Made by a program: the position numbers and the translations under genes | NCBI RefSeq assembly: GCF_007997005.1 | Contig: NZ_VOSL01000025.1 | Location: 8,001-72,000, forward strand | Direction of reading: 5' to 3' | DNA: 64,000 nt | Origin: Lujinxingia vulgaris | GTDB taxonomy: Bacteria; Myxococcota_A; Bradymonadia; Bradymonadales; Bradymonadaceae | Shown here: one piece after another, positions 35,848 through 46,460 of the stretch | How the letters are laid out: every line of letters begins with the position of its first letter | Numbering within the stretch: position 1 is the first letter of the stretch | The notes under the pieces: generated by a model | Told to the model about the DNA's origin: nothing | The model's database searches: none | What the model saw: the letters and a program-made list of their open reading frames with translations, nothing else

Positions 35848-36648
35848 ATGGTGGATGTGAAGCGTCTCGTCGCATGGTGTGCGGCGGTGGTGTGGGCCGG
35901 GTGCGCCGCGCCGCAGAGTGTTCTCGGCGATGGTAGTGGGCCGGAGGAGGGTGTGTCGAGCAAGGGGGCCGAGGTCTCCGGGGTGAGCTTCGAGGAGCTT
36001 GTGCCAGGGGTGTGGCTGCATCTGAGCCATCGACGCGTGGAGCCCTGGGGGAATGTGCCCTCCTACGGGCTTGTGGTGGAGCGTGAGGCGGGAGCGCTAC
36101 TGATCGACAGCGCCTGGACGGACGCGCAGACCGCCGAGATTCTGGCGTGGAGCGAGGCGCGTTTGGCGCAGCCGGTCACCGAGGCGATCCTCACGCACGC
36201 GCACGACGATAAGATGGGAGGGGTGGGGATGCTGCGCGACCGCGGGGTGAAGACCTATGCGGCCGCAGACTCCAACGCGCTGGCGGCGGAGCGGGGGCTT
36301 GTGCCGGCCGAGCACCCACTCAGGTTCGACGCCGATGGAAACGTCGCGATCGGTCCGGCGATCGTCTTTGATCCGGGGCCGGGGCACACGGTGGATAACA
36401 TCGTTGTGGGGTTGCCCGAGCACGACATCATCTTCGGAGGGTGTTTGATCCGCCCGGCGGGCGCGACCGACGCCGGCAACACAGCGGACGCCGATCTGGA
36501 GCATTGGGATCGGGCGGTGGACGCCGTCGCCAGCAGGTTTGAAGACCTGCAGATCGTCGTACCCAGCCACGGGCCACCTGCCGGGCGCGAGGTGCTGGCG
36601 CTGACGGTGCAGCTGGTTCGCGAGGCGCGCGGGGAGCAGCCGCGCTAA
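35848..36648 (+). CDS. subclass B1 metallo-beta-lactamase, NDM-like
   Basis: 266 residues. The zinc ligands of a B1 enzyme are all there: THAHDDKMGG (His117, His119, Asp121), GPGHT (His180), FGGCLI (Cys199) and PSHGP (His241). GNTADADLEHW matches the region with the conserved substrate-binding Asn. THAHxDKMGG and FGGCLI are unusually close to NDM. The N-terminus is a short export signal ending WAGC, a possible but imperfect lipobox. GAGG seven bases before the ATG supports the start. Cleavage of beta-lactams is inferred from the intact site; a physiological role in a soil or marine bacterium could differ. No mobile element adjoins. Confidence 0.93.
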   Translation: MVDVKRLVAWCAAVVWAGCAAPQSVLGDGSGPEEGVSSKGAEVSGVSFEELVPGVWLHLSHRRVEPWGNVPSYGLVVEREAGALLIDSAWTDAQTAEILAWSEARLAQPVTEAILTHAHDDKMGGVGMLRDRGVKTYAAADSNALAAERGLVPAEHPLRFDADGNVAIGPAIVFDPGPGHTVDNIVVGLPEHDIIFGGCLIRPAGATDAGNTADADLEHWDRAVDAVASRFEDLQIVVPSHGPPAGREVLALTVQLVREARGEQPR

Positions 36649-36670
36649 GAGAGCGGCACCTGATGGCGCG

Positions 36671-37171
36671 CTACAGGGGAAGTTTACCCTGCATGGGCGG
36701 AGTCGGGACCACCGACGCCCCGGGGTTGAGGGTGCCGCCGACGAGAATCTCGGCGTTGAGCCCGCCGCGGTGCACGAAGGCTTTAATCGCCCCCTTTTCG
36801 CCGGAGAGGCGCGCCATGCGTCGGCAGGGCTCACAGAGCTCAACACCACGCAGGCGAACCTCACCGACCCTGAACTCCTGGCCGACGAGCGCGTTGAGAG
36901 GGACACCCTCGACGACGAGCTGACGGCGGTGGCGACCGTCGCGAAGATCGATGTGATGGTCGCGGGCAACCTCTTCGAGGACCTCCCGCGCGATGAGGGT
37001 GACCTGGCGAGCGGGGTCGCGACCCAGGGCGGGGGAGAAGTAGCGGTCGCCGCGCAGTCCCGTGGCGGCGACGGCCTCGGCCTGAGCGACGGGACCTGGC
37101 AAGCCCCCTCGCTCGGCGCAGATCCAGATCTGGTGGAGAGTTCCCTTCCACGCTTCCGACATCGTGACCAT
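36671..37171 (-). CDS. MOSC-domain protein
   Basis: 166 residues: GLRGDRYFSP, ELCEPCRRM and FVHRGGLNAEILVGG are typical of the MOSC (molybdenum cofactor sulfurase C-terminal) domain, whose Cys may carry sulfur or bind Moco. Stand-alone MOSC proteins reduce N-hydroxylated or related compounds or move sulfur. Convergent with the beta-lactamase gene. modABC at 58.5-60.8 kb shows that molybdate is taken up. A second Met at codon 4 is an equal start. Confidence 0.85.
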   Translation of the reverse strand: MVTMSEAWKGTLHQIWICAERGGLPGPVAQAEAVAATGLRGDRYFSPALGRDPARQVTLIAREVLEEVARDHHIDLRDGRHRRQLVVEGVPLNALVGQEFRVGEVRLRGVELCEPCRRMARLSGEKGAIKAFVHRGGLNAEILVGGTLNPGASVVPTPPMQGKLPL

Positions 37172-37204
37172 CCATCCAGGGGCGCGTCGCGCGCCGTGGG
37201 GGCG

Positions 37205-38089
37205 TTATTCGGCGGGATCTTGAGAGGGGAGCTTGTCGGCGGTGCGAAGCTCAAAATCGCTGGCGTCGTGACGCTCGTGGAGCTGTTTCTCGGCCGGTCC
37301 CCAGGTGCGGTTGACCATCACGCCGCGTTGTACGGCAGGTCGCGCTTCGATGGCGTTCGCCCAGCGCAGCACGTTTTTGTAGGTGTGCACGCTGAGAAAC
37401 TCCCCGGCGTCGTAGAGCTCTCCGAGCGCGAGTTTTCCGTACCAGGGCCAGTTGGCGATGTCGGCGATGCTGTAGTCGTCGCCGGCCAGGTAGGCCGACT
37501 CGGCCAGGCGTCGGTCGAGGACGTCGAGTTGGCGCTTGGCCTCCATCGTAAAGCGGTTGATGGGGTACTCCATCTTGGTCGGAGCGTAGGCGTAGAAGTG
37601 GCCAAAGCCTCCGCCCAGGTAGGGCGCCGAGCCCATCTGCCAGAAGAGCCAGGAGAGGCACTCGGTGCGCGCGGCGGCGTCGGTGGGGATGAAGGCGTCA
37701 AAGCGCTCCGCCAGGTAGAGCAGGATCGCGCCGGATTCAAAGACGCGGGTGGGCGGGGAGGTGGAGCGGTCCAGGAGGGCGGGGATTTTTGAGTTCGGGT
37801 TGACCTCAACGAAGCCTGAGGAGAACTGGTCGCCCTCCAGGATGTTGATCAAGAACGCGTCGTACTCCGCATCGGTGATGCCGCGATCCAGAAGCTCTTC
37901 AAAAAGAATGGTGACTTTCTGGCCGTTGGGCGTGCCCAGAGAGTAGAGCTGGAAAGGATGCTGGCCTACGGGCAGATCTTTGTCGTGGGTGGGGCCGGCG
38001 ATGGGGCGGTTAATGCTGGCAAACGCGCCGCCGCTCTTTTGTTCCCAGGTCCAGACAGCGGGCGGGGTGTAGGGGGTATCTCCAGACAT
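37205..38089 (-). CDS. yghU: YghU-like glutathione transferase / disulfide-bond oxidoreductase
   Basis: 294 residues, long for a GST as in YghU. The N-terminal extension (YTPPAVWTWEQKSGGAFASINRPIAG) and FQLYSLGTPNGQKVTILFEEL match E. coli YghU, which binds two glutathiones and reduces disulfides. FESGAILLYLAERF is the GSH gamma-Glu site. GGAG eight bases before the ATG supports the start. It is 33 bp from the MOSC gene on the same strand, perhaps one transcript. Confidence 0.9.
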   Translation of the reverse strand: MSGDTPYTPPAVWTWEQKSGGAFASINRPIAGPTHDKDLPVGQHPFQLYSLGTPNGQKVTILFEELLDRGITDAEYDAFLINILEGDQFSSGFVEVNPNSKIPALLDRSTSPPTRVFESGAILLYLAERFDAFIPTDAAARTECLSWLFWQMGSAPYLGGGFGHFYAYAPTKMEYPINRFTMEAKRQLDVLDRRLAESAYLAGDDYSIADIANWPWYGKLALGELYDAGEFLSVHTYKNVLRWANAIEARPAVQRGVMVNRTWGPAEKQLHERHDASDFELRTADKLPSQDPAE

Positions 38090-38120
38090 CCATGATCTCC
38101 AGGGTCAGGGGAAAAGAATC

Positions 38121-38140
38121 GAGGTGCCCGCGGGCACCTC
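38121..38140 (-). terminator. 20-bp perfect GC palindrome, possible terminator
   Basis: The palindrome GAGGTGCCCGCGGGCACCTC lies 59 bp after the end of the lipoprotein gene. On the minus strand it is followed by GATTCTTTT, a weak T run. It could end that transcript before yghU. Confidence 0.5.
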
Positions 38141-38198
38141 ATCGACGTTCATCACCCGAAGAAAAGGCACGCGCGGCGACGATCATTCCGGCGCTCGT

Positions 38199-39122
38199 TT
38201 AGAATTGATCGAAGTGCACATCGACGCCGACCATGGCCTCCCAGCCGCGGTGGGTGGCGGTGCGGCCGCCCCAGTAGAAGCGGTTATGACGCCAGCCCAC
38301 CTGAAGCGAAGGGGTGACGTAGGTGAAGTTCCATCGCCAGCCGGCCTGGGCGCCATAATCGAAGTTGTCGAGGAAGCTCTCTTTCTCTTCGCCGTAGTTG
38401 GCCAGCGCGGAGGCACCGTCGACGCCTCCCCACAGCGTGATACCCAGGCCGAAGAGGTACCAGGGGTTGAAGGTGATCCCGGTGGCGATGGGGATGACGA
38501 AGTAGCCGTTCTTCTCGTCAATGCGCTCGGGGGCGGGGGAGGCCGGGGCGATCGGTGCGCTGAGGGTCATGCTTCCCAGCGAGAGGCGGAAGCTGAAGAG
38601 CCAGCCCAGCCCCGATCCCTCGATGATCGGGCCTCGCCCCCCGATGTGCAGGCCGCCCTCGGTCAGGGTGTGATCGGCGCCGGTGTGGGTGAAGAGGCCG
38701 TAGCCGCGGTTGTCGTAGGGGGGCTGGACCTGGGAGTAGTCGGTGAGGCCGGTGTCGACGCCGGAGCCCCAGCGGAAGAAGCCGCCGCATTCGATGCCGG
38801 CGTACTCACTGGCGTGACGCTCGCGCCAGGAGTATTCGCCTCGCATGCGTCCCTCTTCGGCCATCTCGCGTTCTTCGGCGATGCGGGAAGACGCGCGATC
38901 GCCGGCCTCCAGCATGCCGGCGCAGAAGGCGCCGCTGCGGTCGTAGAGGTTAATCTCGTTGAGGACGAGGTTGTACTCGTGGCGAGGCTCAGTGGGCTCA
39001 AAATCGGAGTATTCGATCGTGGATCCGCTGACCTCGGCGCGTTGGTACGAGAGGTGGGAACAGGCCGAAGAGACGACGGTAAACAGGATAACGAATAAGA
39101 CGCGAAAGTGGCCTGGGAACAT
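38199..39122 (-). CDS. lipoprotein with probable outer-membrane beta-strand domain
   Basis: 307 residues: hydrophobic signal ending VVSSAC (lipobox SSAC), a basic/acidic helical region near 85-120 (RIAEEREMAEEGRMRGE), then many Gly- and aromatic-rich strands, with the last residue Phe as in outer-membrane proteins (DVHFDQF). No family recognised. The ATG at 39122 fits GGAG seven bases upstream better than the ATG two codons earlier, which would be only one base from it. Confidence 0.75.
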   Translation of the reverse strand: MFPGHFRVLFVILFTVVSSACSHLSYQRAEVSGSTIEYSDFEPTEPRHEYNLVLNEINLYDRSGAFCAGMLEAGDRASSRIAEEREMAEEGRMRGEYSWRERHASEYAGIECGGFFRWGSGVDTGLTDYSQVQPPYDNRGYGLFTHTGADHTLTEGGLHIGGRGPIIEGSGLGWLFSFRLSLGSMTLSAPIAPASPAPERIDEKNGYFVIPIATGITFNPWYLFGLGITLWGGVDGASALANYGEEKESFLDNFDYGAQAGWRWNFTYVTPSLQVGWRHNRFYWGGRTATHRGWEAMVGVDVHFDQF

Positions 39123-39266
39123 CGGCATACTCCATGTGCTTCATAGCATCGCGGCGAGCGCGCAGGTCGCGCGATGGGCGACGTGACGGATAGGTCGAAT
39201 GTGCGTGCAACACGTCGTTACATGCTGTCGAAGCTCTTCTGTGCCGTCAATCGATGCGCGCGTCCA

Positions 39267-41168
<1,902 letters not shown>

Positions 41169-41499
41169 ACAACCTCGGGAAGCGGCGCTGAGAGAGAGCG
41201 ACTCTTCAACGATACTACCATCGGATGCTTCCGAAGGCCTACCTTCGGAGACATCGAAACATACGCGCTCCGGTGACGTCTGCGCGATAGGAGATGTTCC
41301 ATTGAGGCGGGCGTGAAGGAATTTCGAGTGCGATGGAAGTACCGGTTGGGGCGTCTGCAGGTCCATGGGAGATGACGAAAGCCGACGCAGGATGGGAGCA
41401 TTGTTTGGAGGGCGTGTGGCCGATAAGGTGGCCAGCTTCGGGTGTCGTCGCGGGCGTCGGCGCCCTCAAATACCATGTGATGATGACGAGGAGAGCGCC
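41169..41499. other. intergenic region between the kinase and first GST
   Basis: About 330 bp between divergent genes. The minus-strand kinase frame stays open through it to 41366, and it may be coding if the longer start is used. No clear promoter or dyad was found. Confidence 0.4.
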
Positions 41500-42117
41500 A
41501 TGACCCAGTCCCTGAAGTTGTATACGAACCCGATGTCACGCGGCCGCATCGCGCGCTGGATGCTCGAAGAGGTGGGGCAGGCCTACGAGGTCGAGGTGCT
41601 TGAATACGACACGACCATGAAGTCACCGGAGTATCTGAAGATCAACCCGTTGGGGAAGGTGCCGACGGTGGCGCACGGGGAGCATGTCGTGACTGAGTGT
41701 GCGGCGATCTGCGCGTATCTTGCCGACGCGTTCCCGGAGGCGGAACTTGGACCTCGGGCCGAGGAGCGCGCGGCGTACTACCGGTGGCTCTTTTTTGCGG
41801 CCGGACCGCTGGATGCGGCTGTGACGAACAGAACCGCCGGGTTCGTGGTGAAGCCGAAGCAGCGGAGGCAATTTGGGTATGGAAGTTACGAAGGCGCCGT
41901 CGACACCCTGGCGTATGCCGTGAGTCAGCACGACTACATCGCCGGGGATCGCTTCACCGCCGCCGATGTGTATGTGGGGATGCAGGTGGGGTGGGGGCTG
42001 GAGTTCGGCACGTTGGATGTCCGGCCGGAGTTTGAGGCGTACTGGGGACGTTTAAAGGAACGTGAGGCGCTTCAGCGCGCTAGCGCCCTGGATGACGCGC
42101 TGGTGAAGGGCGAGTGA
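41500..42117 (+). CDS. glutathione S-transferase, first of a tandem pair
   Basis: 205 residues. The thioredoxin-like N-terminal half has KLYTNPMSRGRIARWMLEEVG and LKINPLGKVPTV; VTECAAICAYLAD is the Glu/Ser glutathione site. The C-terminal helical domain ends FTAADVYVG, the usual N-capping box. It is very similar to the next gene (42301), so a recent duplication. It conjugates or reduces electrophiles with glutathione; the exact substrate is unknown. GAGAG precedes the ATG. Confidence 0.9.
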   Translation: MTQSLKLYTNPMSRGRIARWMLEEVGQAYEVEVLEYDTTMKSPEYLKINPLGKVPTVAHGEHVVTECAAICAYLADAFPEAELGPRAEERAAYYRWLFFAAGPLDAAVTNRTAGFVVKPKQRRQFGYGSYEGAVDTLAYAVSQHDYIAGDRFTAADVYVGMQVGWGLEFGTLDVRPEFEAYWGRLKEREALQRASALDDALVKGE

Positions 42118-42300
42118 AGGACTGCTACGTTTAGGGGCATACGCGCGTTTTGTAAGCGCGGGGGGGAATCCCGTGCTGCGATATCCCATGATATGAACAT
42201 TGCTCCGACTGAAGCTGGCTGTCATGATGTTCAGTGCTTGTGTGGCGTTGCATGGTGCGCCGTCGCTCAAAGGGATGCTGATGTTGGAGAGGAGAGTGTC

Positions 42301-42918
42301 ATGACCGAGTCTTTGAAGCTGTACACGAACCCGATGTCACGTGGACGTATCGCCCGTTGGATGCTTGAGGAGGTCGGTGAACCCTATGAGGCGATCGTGA
42401 TGGGGTATGGCGAGTCGATGAAGTCGCCGGATTACCTGAAGATCAACCCGATGGGGAAGGTGCCATCCCTGGTGCATGAGGGGGCGGTGGTGACCGAGTG
42501 TGCTGCGATCTGCACCTACCTCGCCGAGGTGTTTCCGGAGGCTGATCTCGGCCCAACGGCCGCGGAACGCGCGGCGTACTATCGATGGCTGTATTTTGCG
42601 GCGGGGCCGGTGGAAGCAGCGATCACCAACAAGTCGGCCGGTTTCGAAGTTTCGCCCGAGCGTCGTGGCACGGTTGGGTATGGCAGCTATGAGGCTACGA
42701 TTGAAACGCTGGCGTATGCGGTCCGCCAGCACGATTACATCGCTGGCGATCGCTTCACGGCCGCCGATGTCTACGTGGGCTCGCAAGTGGGATGGGGGCT
42801 ACAATTTGGCACGATCGAGGCGCGTCCGGAGTTCAGCGCCTACTGGTCAAGGTTGAGCGAGCGGGAGGCTTATAAGCGCGCCAGCGCTTTGGATGACGCA
42901 CTTGTGAAAGGGCAGTAA
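42301..42918 (+). CDS. glutathione S-transferase, second of a tandem pair
   Basis: 205 residues, aligned without gaps with the GST at 41500: LKLYTNPMSRGRIARWMLEEVG is unchanged, LKINPMGKVPSL and VTECAAICTYLAE are equivalent. Differences cluster in the substrate side (MGYGESMKSPDYL) and near 130-140. A 183-bp gap with no gene separates the pair, so each may have its own promoter. A strong terminator at 42949 ends the unit. Confidence 0.9.
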   Translation: MTESLKLYTNPMSRGRIARWMLEEVGEPYEAIVMGYGESMKSPDYLKINPMGKVPSLVHEGAVVTECAAICTYLAEVFPEADLGPTAAERAAYYRWLYFAAGPVEAAITNKSAGFEVSPERRGTVGYGSYEATIETLAYAVRQHDYIAGDRFTAADVYVGSQVGWGLQFGTIEARPEFSAYWSRLSEREAYKRASALDDALVKGQ

Positions 42919-42948
42919 AGCCTGACGGAGCACCGATCGAGTGACCGA

Positions 42949-42979
42949 ACGCCCGACCTCGTTGAGGTCGGGCGTTTTT
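42949..42979 (+). terminator. rho-independent terminator after the GST pair
   Basis: Perfect 12-bp stem (42949-42960 with 42964-42975), loop GTT, then a run of T to 42979. This is a textbook intrinsic terminator. Confidence 0.93.
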
Positions 42980-43036
42980 ACTCTGCGCGAAGCGCGTTGG
43001 CCTCGTTTATTCGGATGGTGGAATTTTGTTGAACGT

Positions 43037-43056
43037 GTTTAATGTTTTTGTTAAAC
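43037..43056 (+). promoter_or_regulatory. candidate TetR operator
   Basis: GTTTAA (43037-43042), eight bases, TTAAAC (43051-43056). The decamer AACGTGTTTA occurs on both sides (43032 and 43054), so the site is a nested direct and inverted repeat. It lies 74 bp before the tetR ATG. Confidence 0.6.
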
Positions 43057-43129
43057 GTGTTTAGCGAAGGCGACGTGTCGTCGTCGCCGGACTGAACCCC
43101 GTACGATACCGAGCGCCTGCGGAGCGACG

Positions 43130-43738
43130 ATGACACCCTCGCGAGACGAAAAGAAGAAGATCACGCGCCAGACCATCCTGGAGGCTGCGCGCGCCTGCTT
43201 TGAGGCGGAGGGGTACGAGGCAACCAGCGTGCGCGATATCGCCTCGGCGGCCGAGGTAAGCGCCGGCAGTGTGATTCATCATTTTGGAAGCAAGCGCGAG
43301 CTGCTCTACGCCACCCTCTTTGAAGATCTCGAAACCACGATGCGCGAGGCGCTCTCGCTCTGCACTTCGCCGCCGCTTGGCGCCCAGCTCGACGCGATGA
43401 CGCGCCACATCTTTTCGTATTACCTGCGCCGCCCCCGGCTCAGCCGGGTTTTGCTCAAAGAGTCGCTCTTTGCTGAGGAGCCCTGGGCGAGCCGTTTTCG
43501 GGAGCAGACCGCGCGATTGCACGGGGCGGTGGAGGCGCTGGCTGGCGACGCGATGCGACGCGGGGAGCTCTCCCCGGTGGTCGACGCCCGCATGCTCGCG
43601 ATGGCGTATGTATCGTTTTACTACTTCGCGCTGCTGGCCTGGGCGCAGGGTGGCCATGAGGATCCGGCGCGTCTGGTGTCGGTGCAAATGGCTCAACATC
43701 TGCGGGGTTTGAGCTCCGCGCGAACAACCGGAGGTTGA
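43130..43738 (+). CDS. TetR-family regulator
   Basis: 202 residues. The HTH (residues 10-55) reads TRQTILEAARACFEAEGYEATSVRDIA and GSVIHHFGSKRELLYATLF. The C-terminal ligand domain (YYLRRPRLSRVLLKESLF) is of the TetR_C group that senses hydrophobic molecules. GGAG five bases before the ATG supports the start. It is one base from the alpha/beta hydrolase ATG, so the two form an operon, probably autorepressed through the repeat at 43037. Confidence 0.9.
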   Translation: MTPSRDEKKKITRQTILEAARACFEAEGYEATSVRDIASAAEVSAGSVIHHFGSKRELLYATLFEDLETTMREALSLCTSPPLGAQLDAMTRHIFSYYLRRPRLSRVLLKESLFAEEPWASRFREQTARLHGAVEALAGDAMRRGELSPVVDARMLAMAYVSFYYFALLAWAQGGHEDPARLVSVQMAQHLRGLSSARTTGG

Positions 43739-43739
43739 A

Positions 43740-44618
43740 ATGACGTCGATCTTTAAGAGCGAAGAGGCACGAGTCGATCTGGTCGGCTGGCATGAGCGTT
43801 TTCGGCAAAACATCGGCGCTCCGACCGAAGCGCGGCGGGTGGAGACCTCCTTTGGGGAGACTCACCTTCTGGTGGGGGGACCGGAGGAGGCGCCACCGCT
43901 GGTGCTCCTGCACGGCGCGCTGGCCAGCTCAGCCCACGCGCTGCGAGAGCTCGAAGGGCTGCTGGAGCACTACCGCGTCTATGCCATCGACATCCTCGGG
44001 CAATCGGCGATGAGCGCGGATGTGCGCCTTGCGGTGGGTGATGACACCTACGGCCGGTGGCTTGATGAGGTTTTTGCGTTGCTGGGGCTGGATGAGGCGC
44101 TGGTGGTGGGCGTGAGCTGGGGAGGCTTTGTGGCGATTCGGCTTGCGGCGCTGGCGCCCGAGCGCATCGCAAAGCTCGCGCTGCTGGTGCCGGCCGGCAT
44201 GGTGAAGAGCCCGATCTCCAGCAGTTGGAAGATGGGGTGGCCGATGACGAAGTTCATGATGGCGCCGTCGGAGAAGCGGCTGCGAGGATTTCTGAGTCGG
44301 CTGCTGACGACGATGGACGACGAGTGGGTGGGGTATCTGGGGGCGGCGTTTACCGGGTTTCATCTGAACATGAAGGTGCCCGCGCTGGCGCAGGTCGAGG
44401 ATCTGCAACGCTTCACGTCGCCGGTCCTTGTGCTGGGGGCCGATGAAGACTTGAGCTTTCCCGGGGAGGCGGTCGTGGCGCGCGCGTCCGAGCTTTTTCC
44501 GAATCTTCAGAAGGCCCGTGTGTTGGAGGGCTCAAAGCATTGCCCGCCGACCACCGAGGCGTTCCGCACCGCGCTGGTCAGCGAACTTCATGCGTTTTTT
44601 CAGGGGGCGTCGCGTTAG
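43740..44618 (+). CDS. alpha/beta hydrolase (Ser type)
   Basis: 292 residues. PLVLLHGALASSAH forms the oxyanion hole; the elbow GVSWGGFVA has the nucleophile Ser; GADEDLSFPG and SKHCPP supply Asp and His. This looks like an esterase or lipase-like hydrolase. It directly follows the TetR gene, so its substrate or product may be the inducer. It converges on the depolymerase-like gene with a four-base overlap of the ends. Confidence 0.87.
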   Translation: MTSIFKSEEARVDLVGWHERFRQNIGAPTEARRVETSFGETHLLVGGPEEAPPLVLLHGALASSAHALRELEGLLEHYRVYAIDILGQSAMSADVRLAVGDDTYGRWLDEVFALLGLDEALVVGVSWGGFVAIRLAALAPERIAKLALLVPAGMVKSPISSSWKMGWPMTKFMMAPSEKRLRGFLSRLLTTMDDEWVGYLGAAFTGFHLNMKVPALAQVEDLQRFTSPVLVLGADEDLSFPGEAVVARASELFPNLQKARVLEGSKHCPPTTEAFRTALVSELHAFFQGASR

Positions 44619-45697
44619 CGAGCCTGGCCGCGGAAAAAGCGCCAGATCACCTCGCTGGCCGCAAAGTCGGTGCTGTGCTGGCCGCCCTCGCAGCGGCGCA
44701 GGTTGATCGCCGGCGGGTAGCCGCCCGGCCAGGAGTGGCCGCCTCCCTCGATGAGGCAGCGCACCACCGGGCGCTCGCAGGAGCCCAGGGTCTGGCAGAG
44801 TCCGTCGCCCAGATCGAGAAGATCGGCGGAGGGGCCTTCGCAGAGGTTGGCGTCCCGCCACAGCTCGACGCCCTCCATGGTGGGGGGGAATGCGAAGTTG
44901 GAAAAGCCGCAGCCTTCCCCTCCTTCATAAGGAGCGTTGGGATCGTCGGTGCCGTGGATGTGCAGGAGGGCGACGGGGTGGGTTGGCTCGCAGGGCTCAA
45001 AGGCCTGGGGGGCAGCCACCGGGGCGATGGCGGCGATGCGATCGGAGGCCTCACAGGCCAGGCGGTAGCTCATGATCGCGCCGTTGGACATGCCCGTGCT
45101 GTAAACGCGGGCGGTGTCGACACAGAGCTCGGCCTCCAGCTCGTCGAGCAGGGCCATTAAGAAGCCGACGTCGTCGATGTTGGCTTCGGAGGCGTATCCA
45201 CAGCAGTCGCCGCCGTTCCATGTGCGGGCTTTGAGCAGGCCGTCGGACGCCACGCCATCGGGGTAAATCACGATGAACCCTTCGCGCTCAGCGATGGGGT
45301 TAAATTCGGCGGAGCGCTCTTCGATTTGCTCGCCGCTCCCAAAGCCGCCATGCAGCACGAAGACCACGGGCATGGGTTCGCCAGGCGTATAGGTTGAGGG
45401 GATAAAGACGCGCGCGGTGCGCTCCAGGCGGTCGTGGAGGATGGCTCGCGCGTGGGAGATGCCACCGGCGTGTGGTGAGGCGTCGGAGGCGCAGCCCGTT
45501 GAGGCGACCTCCGGGGCGGCCTGTGGCGCGTCGACGTCGCTGAAGGCCGCATCGATGCGCTCCCGTGTTTCGGGCTGTGAGACCGGTGCGGGTTCCTCAT
45601 CGGAGCGCAGGGCACGGCAGCCGCTGAGAAGCGTCACGACCAGGAGCACTACGAGCAAGGCGGCGGTGCGTGGGGAGGGGCTGGCGCTTCGGGACAT
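44615..45697 (-). CDS. PHB-depolymerase/LpqC-like esterase lipoprotein
   Basis: 360 residues. Signal peptide with lipobox LLSGC, a Thr/Glu/Pro-rich linker, then an esterase of the LpqC/Esterase_PHB type: MPVVFVLHGGFGSGEQ, FIVIYPDGV, the nucleophile in YSTGMSNGAIMSY, HIHGTDDPNAPYEGG and GGGHSWPGG giving Asp and His. Many Cys point to disulfides outside the membrane. Family members cut polyhydroxybutyrate, feruloyl or acetyl esters. GAGGA six bases before the ATG at 45697 sets the start; the frame runs on to 46015 against the acetyltransferase gene. Confidence 0.88.
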   Translation of the reverse strand: MSRSASPSPRTAALLVVLLVVTLLSGCRALRSDEEPAPVSQPETRERIDAAFSDVDAPQAAPEVASTGCASDASPHAGGISHARAILHDRLERTARVFIPSTYTPGEPMPVVFVLHGGFGSGEQIEERSAEFNPIAEREGFIVIYPDGVASDGLLKARTWNGGDCCGYASEANIDDVGFLMALLDELEAELCVDTARVYSTGMSNGAIMSYRLACEASDRIAAIAPVAAPQAFEPCEPTHPVALLHIHGTDDPNAPYEGGEGCGFSNFAFPPTMEGVELWRDANLCEGPSADLLDLGDGLCQTLGSCERPVVRCLIEGGGHSWPGGYPPAINLRRCEGGQHSTDFAASEVIWRFFRGQAR

Positions 45698-45818
45698 CAC
45701 GTTCCTCGTCTGCGATCGTGTGGCGAGCGGACGGACGCAGGGGCTGATACGTCGTCGCGTCGGGTCACTATCCGTGCGTACCCTTTCAGTGTGCCAATAT
45801 CCCGGTGAAGGAGCCACC

Positions 45819-46322
45819 ATGACCGATGTTAGCGTACGAGATGCCACCGTTGACGATGTCGCGCTGCTGCGCGCCTGGGACGATGAGCCGCATGTGATCG
45901 ACGCCGATCCCAACGACGACTGGCAGTGGGAGAAGGAGCTGCAGCGCAGCCCGGATTGGCGCGAGATGTGGATTGCCGAGGTCGATGAGCGTCCCATCGG
46001 GTTCTTGCAGATCATCGATCCCGCCCGTGAAGACTCGCACTACTGGGGTGAGTGCGCGCCGGATCTGCGGGCGATTGATATCTGGATCGGTCCCGCCGAC
46101 GCGCTGGGAAAGGGCTACGGCACACAGATGATGCGCCTCGCCATCGACCATTGCTTTGCGAACGCGGAGGTGCGCGCGATCCTCATCGATCCCCTGGCGC
46201 GAAATACGCGTGCGCGTCGATTTTATGAGCGCCTGGGCTTCGAGTTTGTCGAGGAGCGCACCTTTGGCGAAGACCATTGCGCGGTGTACCGGCTGGATCG
46301 CGAGCGCTGGGAGGGGCGTTGA
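45819..46322 (+). CDS. GNAT acetyltransferase, AAC(6')-like
   Basis: 167 residues. GKGYGTQMMRLAIDHCF is the acetyl-CoA site (motif A), followed by IDPLARNTRARRFYERLGFEFVEE. The arrangement IDIWIGPADALGKGYGT and the final GEDHCAVYRLDR are those of the aminoglycoside 6'-N-acetyltransferase/Acetyltransf_8 group, so aminoglycoside or a related amine is a possible substrate, though many such proteins have other roles. AAGGAG before the ATG supports the start. Divergent from the esterase lipoprotein. Confidence 0.88.
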   Translation: MTDVSVRDATVDDVALLRAWDDEPHVIDADPNDDWQWEKELQRSPDWREMWIAEVDERPIGFLQIIDPAREDSHYWGECAPDLRAIDIWIGPADALGKGYGTQMMRLAIDHCFANAEVRAILIDPLARNTRARRFYERLGFEFVEERTFGEDHCAVYRLDRERWEGR

Positions 46323-46365
46323 TCTCGATGTTCGGGGGGAGTGAGGACGTCAATGCGACTTTATT

Positions 46366-46410
46366 GCAATTGACTTGCGGTTGGTGTCGTGGTTAATGCA
46401 ATTTAGTTGC
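46366..46410 (+). promoter_or_regulatory. two Fur/Zur-like operators before the CobW gene
   Basis: GCAA-N5-TTGC occurs twice: 46366-46378 and 46398-46410, exactly 32 bp apart, about three turns of DNA. A TTGACT (46370-46375), 17 bp, TTAATG (46393-46398) promoter fits under them. AT-rich GCAA/TTGC dyads are the style of Fur-family metal regulators. Confidence 0.65.
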
Positions 46411-46460
46411 GTTAGTGGCGCTTTGATGCGCCGGATTTGTCCTCATAAGGGAGCACGACC

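Noticed and set aside
36097-37254. 385-codon minus-strand frame
   Set aside because: It overlaps the metallo-beta-lactamase and MOSC genes; no motif.
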